Below are positions 17,122 to 24,313 of a stretch of 64,000 nt of DNA, piece by piece (the stretch's first letter is position 1; each line of letters opens with the position of its first letter). The translations under genes were made by a program, and so were the position numbers. The DNA is from ZLKRG44 sp964555705 (GTDB lineage: Bacteria; Planctomycetota; Phycisphaerae; Phycisphaerales; SM1A02). The stretch spans positions 1 to 64,000 of the forward strand of contig CAZKTN010000005.1 of NCBI GenBank assembly GCA_964555705.1, in the 5' to 3' direction. The notes under the pieces were generated by a model. It was given only the letters and a program-made list of their open reading frames with translations, was not told the origin of the DNA and made no database searches.

Positions 17122-18207
17122 ATGGCGCGCCGCGGGCGAGATGAAGGACCCGGACTCTTCGGCGACCCCGAGGACACCCCTCCCGACGCCGAGGACACCC
17201 CTGCCCACGCCGAGGGCACCGCTGCAGACGCCGAGGGCAATGCGCTTGCGGCGAGCATCGGGCCGCGCATCAGGCTCGGCACGAGCTCGTGGACATTTCC
17301 CGGATGGATCGGCACCGTGTACTCGCGCGAGCACGCGGCACGCACGCTCGCGCGCACAGGGCTGCGCGAGTACGCGCACCACCGGTGGCTTCGCACGGTC
17401 GGCGTCGACCGCACCTTCTACAGGCCGATCGCAGAAGCCGACTACCGAAGCATGGCCGCGCAGGTGCCCGATGACTTCAGGTTCCTCGTCAAGGCGCACG
17501 AGGCGATCACGCGGCCTGATGTGGCGGATGCCTCGGGCCAGGTGCGGTTCCTCGATGCGGCATACGCGCGCGAGCGGATGGTCGATCCGATGGTGTCTGG
17601 CCTCGGCGACCGGGCAGGGCCGCTGCTGTTCCAGTTCAGCCCGATGGGGATCCGCGGGGACGTCGCTGCAGAGGCGACAGTCCGGCGCATCGGGGAGTTC
17701 CTCGCGCAGCTTCCGCGCGGCCCGCTCTACGCAGTGGAGGTGCGTGACGCCGCGCTCGCGCGCCCATCGTGGGGCGCGATGCTGCGCGACTTTGGCGCGA
17801 CGCACTGCTACAGCGTGCATCCGTCGATGCCGACGCTGGCGGAGCAGGCGAGGTGCGCGCCGCCGCACGAGCAGCGCGCCATCGTGTGCAGGTGGATGCT
17901 GCACGGCGGGTTCGGCTACGAGGAGGCGCGGGCGCGCTACGAGCCCTTCGACCGCATCATCGACCCCGATCCCGCAAGCCTGCAGGGGTTCGCGTCACTC
18001 TGCGCGCAGGCCGCCGCACATGCGATGGACTCTTGGGTCATCATCAACAACAAGGCAGAGGGTTCGGCGCCCCTGAGCGTGCTGCGGCTCGCGCGCGCGA
18101 TCGCCGGGCGCATGGCGGATCACCGTGGCGCAGGAGGCACCGCAGCAGGCGACGGCTCGACGGTGGTGCCGCCGTCGGAGGGCTCCGGCCCCAGCTCCGC
18201 GGGCTGA
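17122..18207 (+). CDS. DUF72 (YecE-like) family protein
   Basis: This 361-residue protein is of the DUF72 family, which forms a TIM-barrel-like fold of unknown biochemical function. Recognizable points are RLGTSSWTFPGWIGTVYS, VDRTFYRPIAEADY, FRFLVKAHEAIT, GPLLFQFSP, YAVEVRD and, near the C terminus, SWVIINNKAEGSAPLS. The first 50 residues are extra: an acidic run of heptads (PEDTPPD, AEDTPAH, AEGTAAD) encoded by 21-bp tandem repeats. It starts 15 bases after the phosphatase gene with GAGGGGAG upstream of ATG 17122, so it may share that transcript, although no functional tie is known. Its last 88 bases overlap the converging esterase gene. Confidence 0.85.
   Translation: MARRGRDEGPGLFGDPEDTPPDAEDTPAHAEGTAADAEGNALAASIGPRIRLGTSSWTFPGWIGTVYSREHAARTLARTGLREYAHHRWLRTVGVDRTFYRPIAEADYRSMAAQVPDDFRFLVKAHEAITRPDVADASGQVRFLDAAYARERMVDPMVSGLGDRAGPLLFQFSPMGIRGDVAAEATVRRIGEFLAQLPRGPLYAVEVRDAALARPSWGAMLRDFGATHCYSVHPSMPTLAEQARCAPPHEQRAIVCRWMLHGGFGYEEARARYEPFDRIIDPDPASLQGFASLCAQAAAHAMDSWVIINNKAEGSAPLSVLRLARAIAGRMADHRGAGGTAAGDGSTVVPPSEGSGPSSAG
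17168..17244 (+). repeat. 21-bp tandem repeat inside the DUF72 gene
   Basis: Three full units (17168-17188, 17189-17209, 17210-17230), each beginning CCGAGG, plus a partial fourth. They keep frame and encode an acidic 7-residue repeat. Units 1 and 2 are almost identical; unit 3 has drifted. Confidence 0.8.
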
Positions 18208-20018
18208 GCGCGCCGCTGCGCGAACATCCAGTCGATCGTTCCCTCTGGGGTGTAGGCCACCACCCATGCGTCGTGACCGCAGTCGGGCTCGATGAGGTCC
18301 GCAGCGCCACCGGCTGCACGGATGGCGCTGACCATCGCACGCGTGCGCTCGGGTGGCACGACACCGTCCTTCGTGCCGTGCACCGCACGTACAGGGAGTC
18401 CCGCGAATCGAGGGCCGGTTGCAGGGTCACCGCCGCCGCACACGGGCACCGCTGCCGCAAACCACCCGGGATGGCGCGCTGCAAGATCCCACGTGCCGTA
18501 GCCGCCCATGCTCAGTCCGGTGAGGTAGATGCGCGAACGGTCGATGGGCCTCGTGCGCACGGTGGTGCGAAGCGCGGCGATCACCGCATCCATTGCAGGG
18601 GTCGGGCGATCCGCAAACGTGGGCGGCGTGGCCGCGCTCCAGTCGGCATCGACCCACCGATGCTCCTTGGGGCACTGCACCGCGAGGATGAAGCACGGGA
18701 AGCGGGTGCGCATCGCGGAGGTGGCCATCCGGTCGGCGAAGTGGCGCAGCACGGACACTCCATCGTCGCCGCGCTCGCCGGCACCGTGGAGGAAGACGAC
18801 AAGCGGATAGGTGGCGTCCCCTGCAACCGTGGCAGGAGCGACGAGCCGGTACGGCAGCCTCATGATGGTGTCGCCGCGGCGCACCGCAACTGACCCGATC
18901 GAGCAGGGAATCGCAGACGGATCCACCGGGGCCTCGGCGGCCGCTGCGGCCGCGGCATCGCCTGATGCGGCCGGCGGTGCAGGCACATCCAGCCCAGCGC
19001 CAGACGCGGCCACGCGCGCACGCTCGCGCACGGAGCGCACGGACGCACGTGCGCGCTCAAGCTCGCCGAGCGCCCACGTCATGTTCGGTCGCACCGCCTC
19101 GAGCCACGCCCCATGCTCGCCGCGGCCCGCGCGCGCATCGAGGTCTGCAGCCTCCGCGCGCACGTCGATGTCGCCGCACCTCGCAGCGAGCGCGCCGAAC
19201 CACGGTTCCCCTGCCCGGATCTGCACCTCGAGCTCCGCAGGCGACATGCTCTCGAGCGAGGGCAGGACGTTCGCGTTGACCTTCGCATGGCGCTCGCCGC
19301 GGGCGCTCTCTACGAGCGCCGCCGACGGCACGCGTGCGGCAGCGGAGGCCTCAGGACGCATGATCCACCTGATGCGCTCGAGACGCACCATCGGGCACGG
19401 GTCGAACATGCCTCCTGCATCAAGGGCATCGCAGGCGCCGGCAATCGCACGCGCCGATTCGGCCGGTGCGCCGGCATCGATGAACTGCCGAGCACGCTCG
19501 ACCGCCGCATGGGCCATCGATGCGGCCGCGGCACGCGCATCGAGCCGGTCGAGCTGTCCCACGGCACCGGCAACTGCGATCATCGCGCACAGCCGATCGG
19601 TGGCCGCATCCCACTGGCCCGTCCGCGCAAGCCGGCGGCTGTCCGCATCGAGAAGGCGCTGCAGCGCGCGCCACGGCTCCGCATCGACCGTCACTGCGGC
19701 CTGGTCGACGTTCCAGCGGCATGTCGAGGAAAGCGCAGCGCCGAGTCGCGCAAGCTCGGGCGAGATCGACTCGAGCTCCGCGGCGGCACCCTCGCTTGGC
19801 GTCCATGCGCGTGTGCCCGCAAACTCACGCATCGTCCGCGGCGCGCGCGTGGGCAGCACGAGCTGGTCGGCACTCACGCACGTGGGCACAGGCGCGCCGG
19901 CCTGATCCTGCGCGTGCGCGCTCGCGAGCGCCACTGCACCGGGACTGGCTGCAGGCGCAGCGCCAGCTACCGCAACGGAAAGCCAGAGTGTGCGGCCCAA
20001 GGCTGTTCGCCAGTGCAT
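18120..20018 (-). CDS. Secreted prolyl-oligopeptidase-like esterase
   Basis: This 632-residue exported protein has an N-terminal signal peptide (basic start, then a hydrophobic stretch ending near ASAHAQ). Residues 40-350 are an alpha-helical Ala/Arg-rich region I cannot assign. Residues about 370-605 form an alpha/beta-hydrolase of the esterase/PHB-depolymerase and prolyl oligopeptidase-like type: FLHGAGERGDDG for the oxyanion hole, Ser503 in GLSMGGYG, Asp551 in GTKDGVVP and His582 in DCGHDAW. Such planctomycete proteins are usually called phospholipase/carboxylesterase-like; the substrate is unknown. The C terminus is a Pro/Ser/Thr tail that overlaps the DUF72 gene antisense by 88 bases. 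The start ATG 20018 has TACCCT 6 nt upstream. Confidence 0.82.
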   Translation of the reverse strand: MHWRTALGRTLWLSVAVAGAAPAASPGAVALASAHAQDQAGAPVPTCVSADQLVLPTRAPRTMREFAGTRAWTPSEGAAAELESISPELARLGAALSSTCRWNVDQAAVTVDAEPWRALQRLLDADSRRLARTGQWDAATDRLCAMIAVAGAVGQLDRLDARAAAASMAHAAVERARQFIDAGAPAESARAIAGACDALDAGGMFDPCPMVRLERIRWIMRPEASAAARVPSAALVESARGERHAKVNANVLPSLESMSPAELEVQIRAGEPWFGALAARCGDIDVRAEAADLDARAGRGEHGAWLEAVRPNMTWALGELERARASVRSVRERARVAASGAGLDVPAPPAASGDAAAAAAAEAPVDPSAIPCSIGSVAVRRGDTIMRLPYRLVAPATVAGDATYPLVVFLHGAGERGDDGVSVLRHFADRMATSAMRTRFPCFILAVQCPKEHRWVDADWSAATPPTFADRPTPAMDAVIAALRTTVRTRPIDRSRIYLTGLSMGGYGTWDLAARHPGWFAAAVPVCGGGDPATGPRFAGLPVRAVHGTKDGVVPPERTRAMVSAIRAAGGAADLIEPDCGHDAWVVAYTPEGTIDWMFAQRRAQPAELGPEPSDGGTTVEPSPAAVPPAPR

Positions 20019-20024
20019 GCCATG

Positions 20025-20030
20025 AGGGTA
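20025..20030 (-). promoter_or_regulatory. Putative -10 box for the esterase gene
   Basis: TACCCT on the minus strand ends 6 nt before ATG 20018. The same hexamer precedes the small lipoprotein gene at 31149. Confidence 0.4.
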
Positions 20031-20052
20031 GGGATGCGGCCACGAACCGCGC

Positions 20053-20058
20053 TAGCCT
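20053..20058 (+). promoter_or_regulatory. Putative -10 box for the thioesterase gene
   Basis: TAGCCT ends 6 nt before ATG 20065, matching the TAGNNT pattern of this window. Confidence 0.4.
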
Positions 20059-20064
20059 GCCTGC

Positions 20065-20478
20065 ATGTCCGAGCACCCGTTCGCGCACCGCATCACGATC
20101 GGCCTTGGCCGCAGCGACGCTGCCGGGGTGATCTACTTCACAGAGGCGCTCGATCTCGCGCACGAGGCGGCGGAAGCGCTCCTCGACTCTGTCGGGCTTC
20201 CGCTCTCGGCGCTGCTGCGTCCGGGCCAGGTTCGCCTTCCGGTAGTGCACGCCGAGGCGGACTACCTGAGCCCTGTGCGGCCAGGCGACCGCATCGAGCT
20301 GAGGCTCACGTCGCTGCGCGTGGGCCACTCGTCGATCACGTTCGAGTGGGTCGCCACGCAGGAGGACGGCACCGAGGCCTTCCGCACCAGGATCGTGCAT
20401 GCGTGCATCGACCCGGATGGCGGCTGCAGCGTGCCGGTGCCCGATGCGGTGCGCGCAGCGCTCACGCCGCGGGCGTGA
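20065..20478 (+). CDS. Hotdog thioesterase, probable DHNA-CoA hydrolase of menaquinone synthesis
   Basis: This is a 137-residue 4-hydroxybenzoyl-CoA-thioesterase-type hotdog protein. The catalytic region RSDAAGVIYFTEALDLAHEA has the Asp and the Gly-Val-Ile-Tyr run of the family. It closely resembles the cyanobacterial thioesterases (DTDAAGVVYF pattern) that release 1,4-dihydroxy-2-naphthoate from its CoA ester. Because it abuts a complete men operon that otherwise lacks this step, DHNA-CoA hydrolysis is the likely role; that is inference from motif and neighbourhood. It converges on menC and overlaps it by 17 bases. ATG 20065 lies 6 nt after TAGCCT. Confidence 0.78.
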   Translation: MSEHPFAHRITIGLGRSDAAGVIYFTEALDLAHEAAEALLDSVGLPLSALLRPGQVRLPVVHAEADYLSPVRPGDRIELRLTSLRVGHSSITFEWVATQEDGTEAFRTRIVHACIDPDGGCSVPVPDAVRAALTPRA

Positions 20479-21532
20479 CATTCTCGCGAAGCGTGAATGA
20501 CGCCGCGGGCACGAACTCAAGCCCCGCGTCAGCGCGCGGCACCGGCAGTTCCGCGGGCACCTCAAGGCGGCCATCACGGATGACGGGCGCATCGGCGATG
20601 TCGCGCAGGAAGAGCCCAGGCGTCGCAAGCCCATGGTCACGGGTGCCGCACGCGAACGTCAGCGCGAAGCGTGACACGATCGCCACCGTGAGGCTCGTCT
20701 CGAGCGCTGTCGAGAAGACGGTGTCCATGCCGTGGATGCGTCCGGCCGTGACCACCGACTCCAGCTCTTCCACCGGACCCACAAGCGAGGGCTTGACCAC
20801 CTGCACCTCGATGCCGGGGGCGCCGTAGACGGCATCGCGCACCTCAGGGTCGTGCAGCGCCTCGTCGATCGCCATCGGGATTCCCACGCGCCGCGAGAGC
20901 TCCGCCAGCTCGCGCGCGTCCTGAAGGGGCTCCTCCACGTACTCGATGCGCGATGCGTCGATTCGCCTCAGCAGTCGTTCGGCATTGGCGAGCGTCAGCG
21001 AGCGGTTGGCGTCAAGCCTCAGGCGCACGCCGTCCGGCAGTCCCTCGAGCAGCGCGTTGACGACGCGAAGGTCCTCCGCAGGTCGCGACCGCCCGATCTT
21101 CACCTTGATGGTGCGGAACCCGACGAACTCGCCTGCCTCAATCGCGCGCTCCGCGTCGCGTGCGCTTCCGGAGAAGACCGCGTTGACTCCGACGGTCGCG
21201 CCGCGTGCGACGGGGCCGAACCCGAACCGCTTGTCGCGCCGGAACTCCGCCATCGCGCACGAGAGCCCGAATGCGGCGCTCGGTGCAGATGGCGTGGTGC
21301 CCGACGCGCAGGCCTCCTGCAGCGAGCGGACCGCCTCGGTGAGCTGCTCTCGGTGGAACCCGGGCAGCGGCGCCACCTCGCCGTAGCCCGACCGGCCGTT
21401 GAGCGTGGCCCGCACCAGCACCCCATGGCGCACCTTCACGTCGCCGCGCGACGTGCGGAATGTCCGCCGCAGCGGCAGCTCGTACTGCGCGAGCTCGATG
21501 GTGGGCGCAGCCTCGGACGACTCGCCGCTCAT
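20462..21532 (-). CDS. menC: o-Succinylbenzoate synthase MenC
   Basis: MenC dehydrates SHCHC to o-succinylbenzoate in menaquinone synthesis and belongs to the enolase superfamily. This protein has 356 residues. Catalytic and metal-binding motifs are present: the KVK dyad in TIKVKIG, Asp in RLDANRSL, Glu in YVEEPL and Asp in AIDEAL, with a late Lys in QVVKPSL. The substrate-cap region at the N terminus (PLRRTFRTSRGDV) is also typical. It begins at ATG 21532, which overlaps the menA stop as ATGA, although the frame stays open much further upstream. It is the last gene of the men operon and ends 17 bases inside the convergent thioesterase gene. Confidence 0.9.
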   Translation of the reverse strand: MSGESSEAAPTIELAQYELPLRRTFRTSRGDVKVRHGVLVRATLNGRSGYGEVAPLPGFHREQLTEAVRSLQEACASGTTPSAPSAAFGLSCAMAEFRRDKRFGFGPVARGATVGVNAVFSGSARDAERAIEAGEFVGFRTIKVKIGRSRPAEDLRVVNALLEGLPDGVRLRLDANRSLTLANAERLLRRIDASRIEYVEEPLQDARELAELSRRVGIPMAIDEALHDPEVRDAVYGAPGIEVQVVKPSLVGPVEELESVVTAGRIHGMDTVFSTALETSLTVAIVSRFALTFACGTRDHGLATPGLFLRDIADAPVIRDGRLEVPAELPVPRADAGLEFVPAASFTLRENVTPAA

Positions 21533-22464
21533 GACACAGCCCAACCCAAACCCATCAGCGCACCATACATGAAGAGCGCGCGCCCGGTCCGGCCAAGCAC
21601 AGCGTTGAGCGGCCGCCCGGAGAGTCCGCCCAACACCGATGCGCATGTCGGCGCGAGCCACGCGCACGGCACGAGCGCCGCAAGCACCCATGGCCGAGCC
21701 GTGCCATCGCCCGCCGCACCTGTCGCCACTGCGAGCGCGAGCGCACCGGCCGCCACCACGCAGAACAGGTACTCGAGCCTCGCGAAGGCAGCGCCGAACT
21801 TCACGGCGAGCGTGCGCTTGCCCGCCGCGCGGTCGCCGTCGATGTCGCGGAGGTTGTTGACGCAGATGAGCGCAGTGGCGAGAAGTCCAGGCCCGAGGCC
21901 CGAAAGCGCAGGAACCCATGACCACGACTGGGCCTGCGCTGCATAGGTCCACAGCACCGCCACAGGGCCAAAGAAGACAAGCACGAAGATGTCGCCGAGC
22001 CCCAGGTACGCAAGCGGGAACGGCCCACCCGTATAGGCAACCGCAAGCACGATCGCTGCGACGCCGATTGCCACGAAGGGCCAACCGCCACGCCAGGCGA
22101 GGTATGCCACGCACGGCACCACGAGCGCAAGCGCGATCGCCGTCGCGATGGCCATCGCGCGTGGGGTCACGAGACCTGCAGACACCGCGCGCACAGGCCC
22201 GAGCCGCTCGGGGCCATCGACACCAGTGCGCGCATCGAAGAAGTCATTCGCGAAGTTGCATCCGACCTGAATCGCGAGAGCCCCCACCAACGCGACGATC
22301 GCCGACGGGATGTGCGCGACACCCTCGCCCCACGCGACCCCCGTGCCGAGAAGCACAGGCGCCGCTGCGGCGGGAAGCGTCTTGGGCCGCATGGCATCGA
22401 ACCACACCGCCGACGCGCCCTCGCGCTGCCCGGACCGTTGCGCAGGCAGCGCGGTGCCGCTCAT
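21529..22464 (-). CDS. menA: 1,4-Dihydroxy-2-naphthoate polyprenyltransferase MenA
   Basis: MenA joins DHNA to a polyprenyl diphosphate at the inner membrane to give demethylmenaquinone. This 311-residue UbiA-superfamily protein has about eight hydrophobic helices and both Asp-rich prenyl-diphosphate motifs: NFANDFFDARTGVD near residue 70 and NNLRDIDGDRAAGKRT near 210. The MenA-type opening AMRPKTLPAAAAPVLLG is also clear. It starts by ATGA overlap with menB and ends by ATGA overlap with menC. Confidence 0.93.
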   Translation of the reverse strand: MSGTALPAQRSGQREGASAVWFDAMRPKTLPAAAAPVLLGTGVAWGEGVAHIPSAIVALVGALAIQVGCNFANDFFDARTGVDGPERLGPVRAVSAGLVTPRAMAIATAIALALVVPCVAYLAWRGGWPFVAIGVAAIVLAVAYTGGPFPLAYLGLGDIFVLVFFGPVAVLWTYAAQAQSWSWVPALSGLGPGLLATALICVNNLRDIDGDRAAGKRTLAVKFGAAFARLEYLFCVVAAGALALAVATGAAGDGTARPWVLAALVPCAWLAPTCASVLGGLSGRPLNAVLGRTGRALFMYGALMGLGWAVS

Positions 22465-23381
22465 GGCCGGCGCGTGAACTGCGAGAAGTCAGGCCTGCGG
22501 CGCTCGAGGTAGGCATGATGCCCCTCCTGCCCCTCCTCGCTCATGTAGTAGAGGAGCGTCGCGTTGCCGGCAAGCTCCTGGAGTCCGGCCTGGCCGTCGC
22601 AGTCGGCGTTCAGCGCGCTCTTGAGGCAGCGGATCGCCAGCGGGGAGTTCGCAAGGATCTCGCGGCACCACTGGACCGTCTCCTCCTCGAGCCGCTCGAC
22701 TGGCACGACCGCGTTCACGAGCCCCATGCGCAGCGCCGCCTGCGCGTCGTACTGGCGGCAGAGGAACCACATCTCCCGCGCGCGCTTCTGTCCGATGAGG
22801 CGCGCCATGTAGCTCGCGCCCCATCCGCCGTCGAAGCTGCCGACGCGAGGGCCCGTCTGCCCGAAGATCGCGTTCTCGGCGGCAATGGTGAGGTCGCAGA
22901 GCATGTGGAGCACGTGACCGCCGCCGATCGCGTATCCGGCGACCATCGCGACGACAGGCTTCGGGCACGTGCGGATCTCGCGCTGGAAGTCGAGAACGTT
23001 GAGCGTCTGCACGCCCGACTCGTCGCTGTAGCCGGCTTCCTTGCGGATGCGCTGGTCGCCGCCGGAGCAGAACGCGAGGTCGCCGCGTCCCGTGAGGATG
23101 ATGACGCCCACATTGGGGTCGAAGCGGGCGTCCTGTAGCGCCAGGCGCATCGAGTGCACCGTCTGGGGCCTGAATGCGTTGCGGCACTCGGGCCGGTCGA
23201 TGGTGATCTTCGCGATGCCGTCAGCCTTCTCGTAGGCGATGTCGGGATAGGTGCCTGCCGCCTCCCACGCCGCGCCCGGCCGCATCGTGCAGATGCGAGG
23301 GTCTGGCTTGGCCGACGGGGCGCCGGACTTGGATGCGGGAGCCGATGCTGCGGGCGGGGTGGATGCCATTGGTGTGCTCAC
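22461..23381 (-). CDS. menB: 1,4-Dihydroxy-2-naphthoyl-CoA synthase MenB
   Basis: MenB cyclizes o-succinylbenzoyl-CoA to DHNA-CoA. It is a crotonase-fold enzyme, here 306 residues from GTG 23381, which overlaps the menH stop as GTGA. ATG 23369 is an alternative four codons in. After a Pro/Ala-rich leader of about 25 residues come IDRPECRNAFRPQTV, GRGDLAFCSGGDQ, GYAIGGGHVLHM and FGQTGPRVGSFDGGWG. The last motif is that of the bicarbonate-dependent (type I) MenB enzymes such as the E. coli one. The C terminus AYLERRRPDFSQFTRRP is also characteristic. Confidence 0.94.
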   Translation of the reverse strand: MSTPMASTPPAASAPASKSGAPSAKPDPRICTMRPGAAWEAAGTYPDIAYEKADGIAKITIDRPECRNAFRPQTVHSMRLALQDARFDPNVGVIILTGRGDLAFCSGGDQRIRKEAGYSDESGVQTLNVLDFQREIRTCPKPVVAMVAGYAIGGGHVLHMLCDLTIAAENAIFGQTGPRVGSFDGGWGASYMARLIGQKRAREMWFLCRQYDAQAALRMGLVNAVVPVERLEEETVQWCREILANSPLAIRCLKSALNADCDGQAGLQELAGNATLLYYMSEEGQEGHHAYLERRRPDFSQFTRRP

Positions 23382-24313
23382 AGGTCCTTCGGGAGTGATG
23401 CGGCGATGATCGAGGCAACCGCGCCGGCGCAGGCATGTGGCTGCTCCACATGGGCAGCGTGGCCGGCACCGGGGATGGAGATCGTAGGCACCTGCGGTGC
23501 GCATGCATGGATCCGCCGCGCGATGCCCGCGAACTTGTCGTCGAGCGCTCCGTGCATGACCGCAAGGCGGTGACCAAGCCGGGCCGCCACTCCCCACCGT
23601 GGCGCACAGCGCCCGGGCGAGCAGGCGTCAAGGATCAGCGCCCAGCCCGTGCGGCTCGCAGGGTCCGCAAGGGCAGCACGGCGCCGCGCAACGACGGCAT
23701 CGAACTCGGCGCTCGCGCGAAGCGACGCAAAGAGAGGCTGCGCGTACCACGACGCGATGAACGCATCGGGATCCTTCAGCAGGTGCGTCGCGTGCGCGTG
23801 GTCGCGTCCAGCGCGCAGCGAACGCTCGCGCGGATCCTCGATTCCCGGGTCTGCACCGATCACGATGCACGTCACGGGCATGCGGCCGGCCAGCGCCAGG
23901 CATACGCGGCCGCCGAGCGAGTAGCCGCAGAGGATGACCTGCCGTCCCTCACGCACCGCACTCTCGAGCTGCGCGGAGAGCGCCGACGCGAGCGCATCGA
24001 GACCGTCAGGCTTGCCGCATGCGGCATGCGACGCCGTGCGCGCCGCAGGAGCGGCAGTGACCGCATCCGCGTGCTCGCGTCCCCCGATCGACGCATGCGC
24101 GGCCTCGTCTGCGTCGACGAGCGCCTGCGGATCCAGCTGCGCTGCACGCGCAAGCGCCGACGCGCACTCAGGGTCACGTGCGCATGCGAGCAGGTCTGCA
24201 GCGCGCACGTCCATGCCGCTGGCGGCGCCCAGCGCGGCGCGCATCGGCTCCCAATCGTCCGGCGTGCCGAGGAACCCATGCACCAGCACGACAACTGGCC
24301 GACGGCCGCTCAT
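23378..24313 (-). CDS. menH: SHCHC synthase MenH-like alpha/beta hydrolase
   Basis: MenH eliminates pyruvate from the MenD product to give SHCHC. This 311-residue alpha/beta-hydrolase has VLVHGFLGTPDDWEPM at the start, the nucleophile elbow GYSLGGR and a C-terminal His in GAGHAAHVEQP, all as in MenH. It is about 60 residues longer than E. coli MenH; the extra sequence is an Ala-rich, charged insert at about residues 45-110. Its place between menD and menB, with 4-nt overlaps on both sides, supports the assignment. Confidence 0.87.
   Translation of the reverse strand: MSGRRPVVVLVHGFLGTPDDWEPMRAALGAASGMDVRAADLLACARDPECASALARAAQLDPQALVDADEAAHASIGGREHADAVTAAPAARTASHAACGKPDGLDALASALSAQLESAVREGRQVILCGYSLGGRVCLALAGRMPVTCIVIGADPGIEDPRERSLRAGRDHAHATHLLKDPDAFIASWYAQPLFASLRASAEFDAVVARRRAALADPASRTGWALILDACSPGRCAPRWGVAARLGHRLAVMHGALDDKFAGIARRIHACAPQVPTISIPGAGHAAHVEQPHACAGAVASIIAASLPKDL

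Noticed and set aside
17122..18207. DUF72 protein as a member of the chemosensory pathway
   Set aside because: It may share the transcript, but there is no signalling domain and no known link; only proximity supports it.
20732..21946. Long plus-strand open frame across menC and menA
   Set aside because: The opposite strand carries recognizable MenC and MenA motifs; this frame has no family features.
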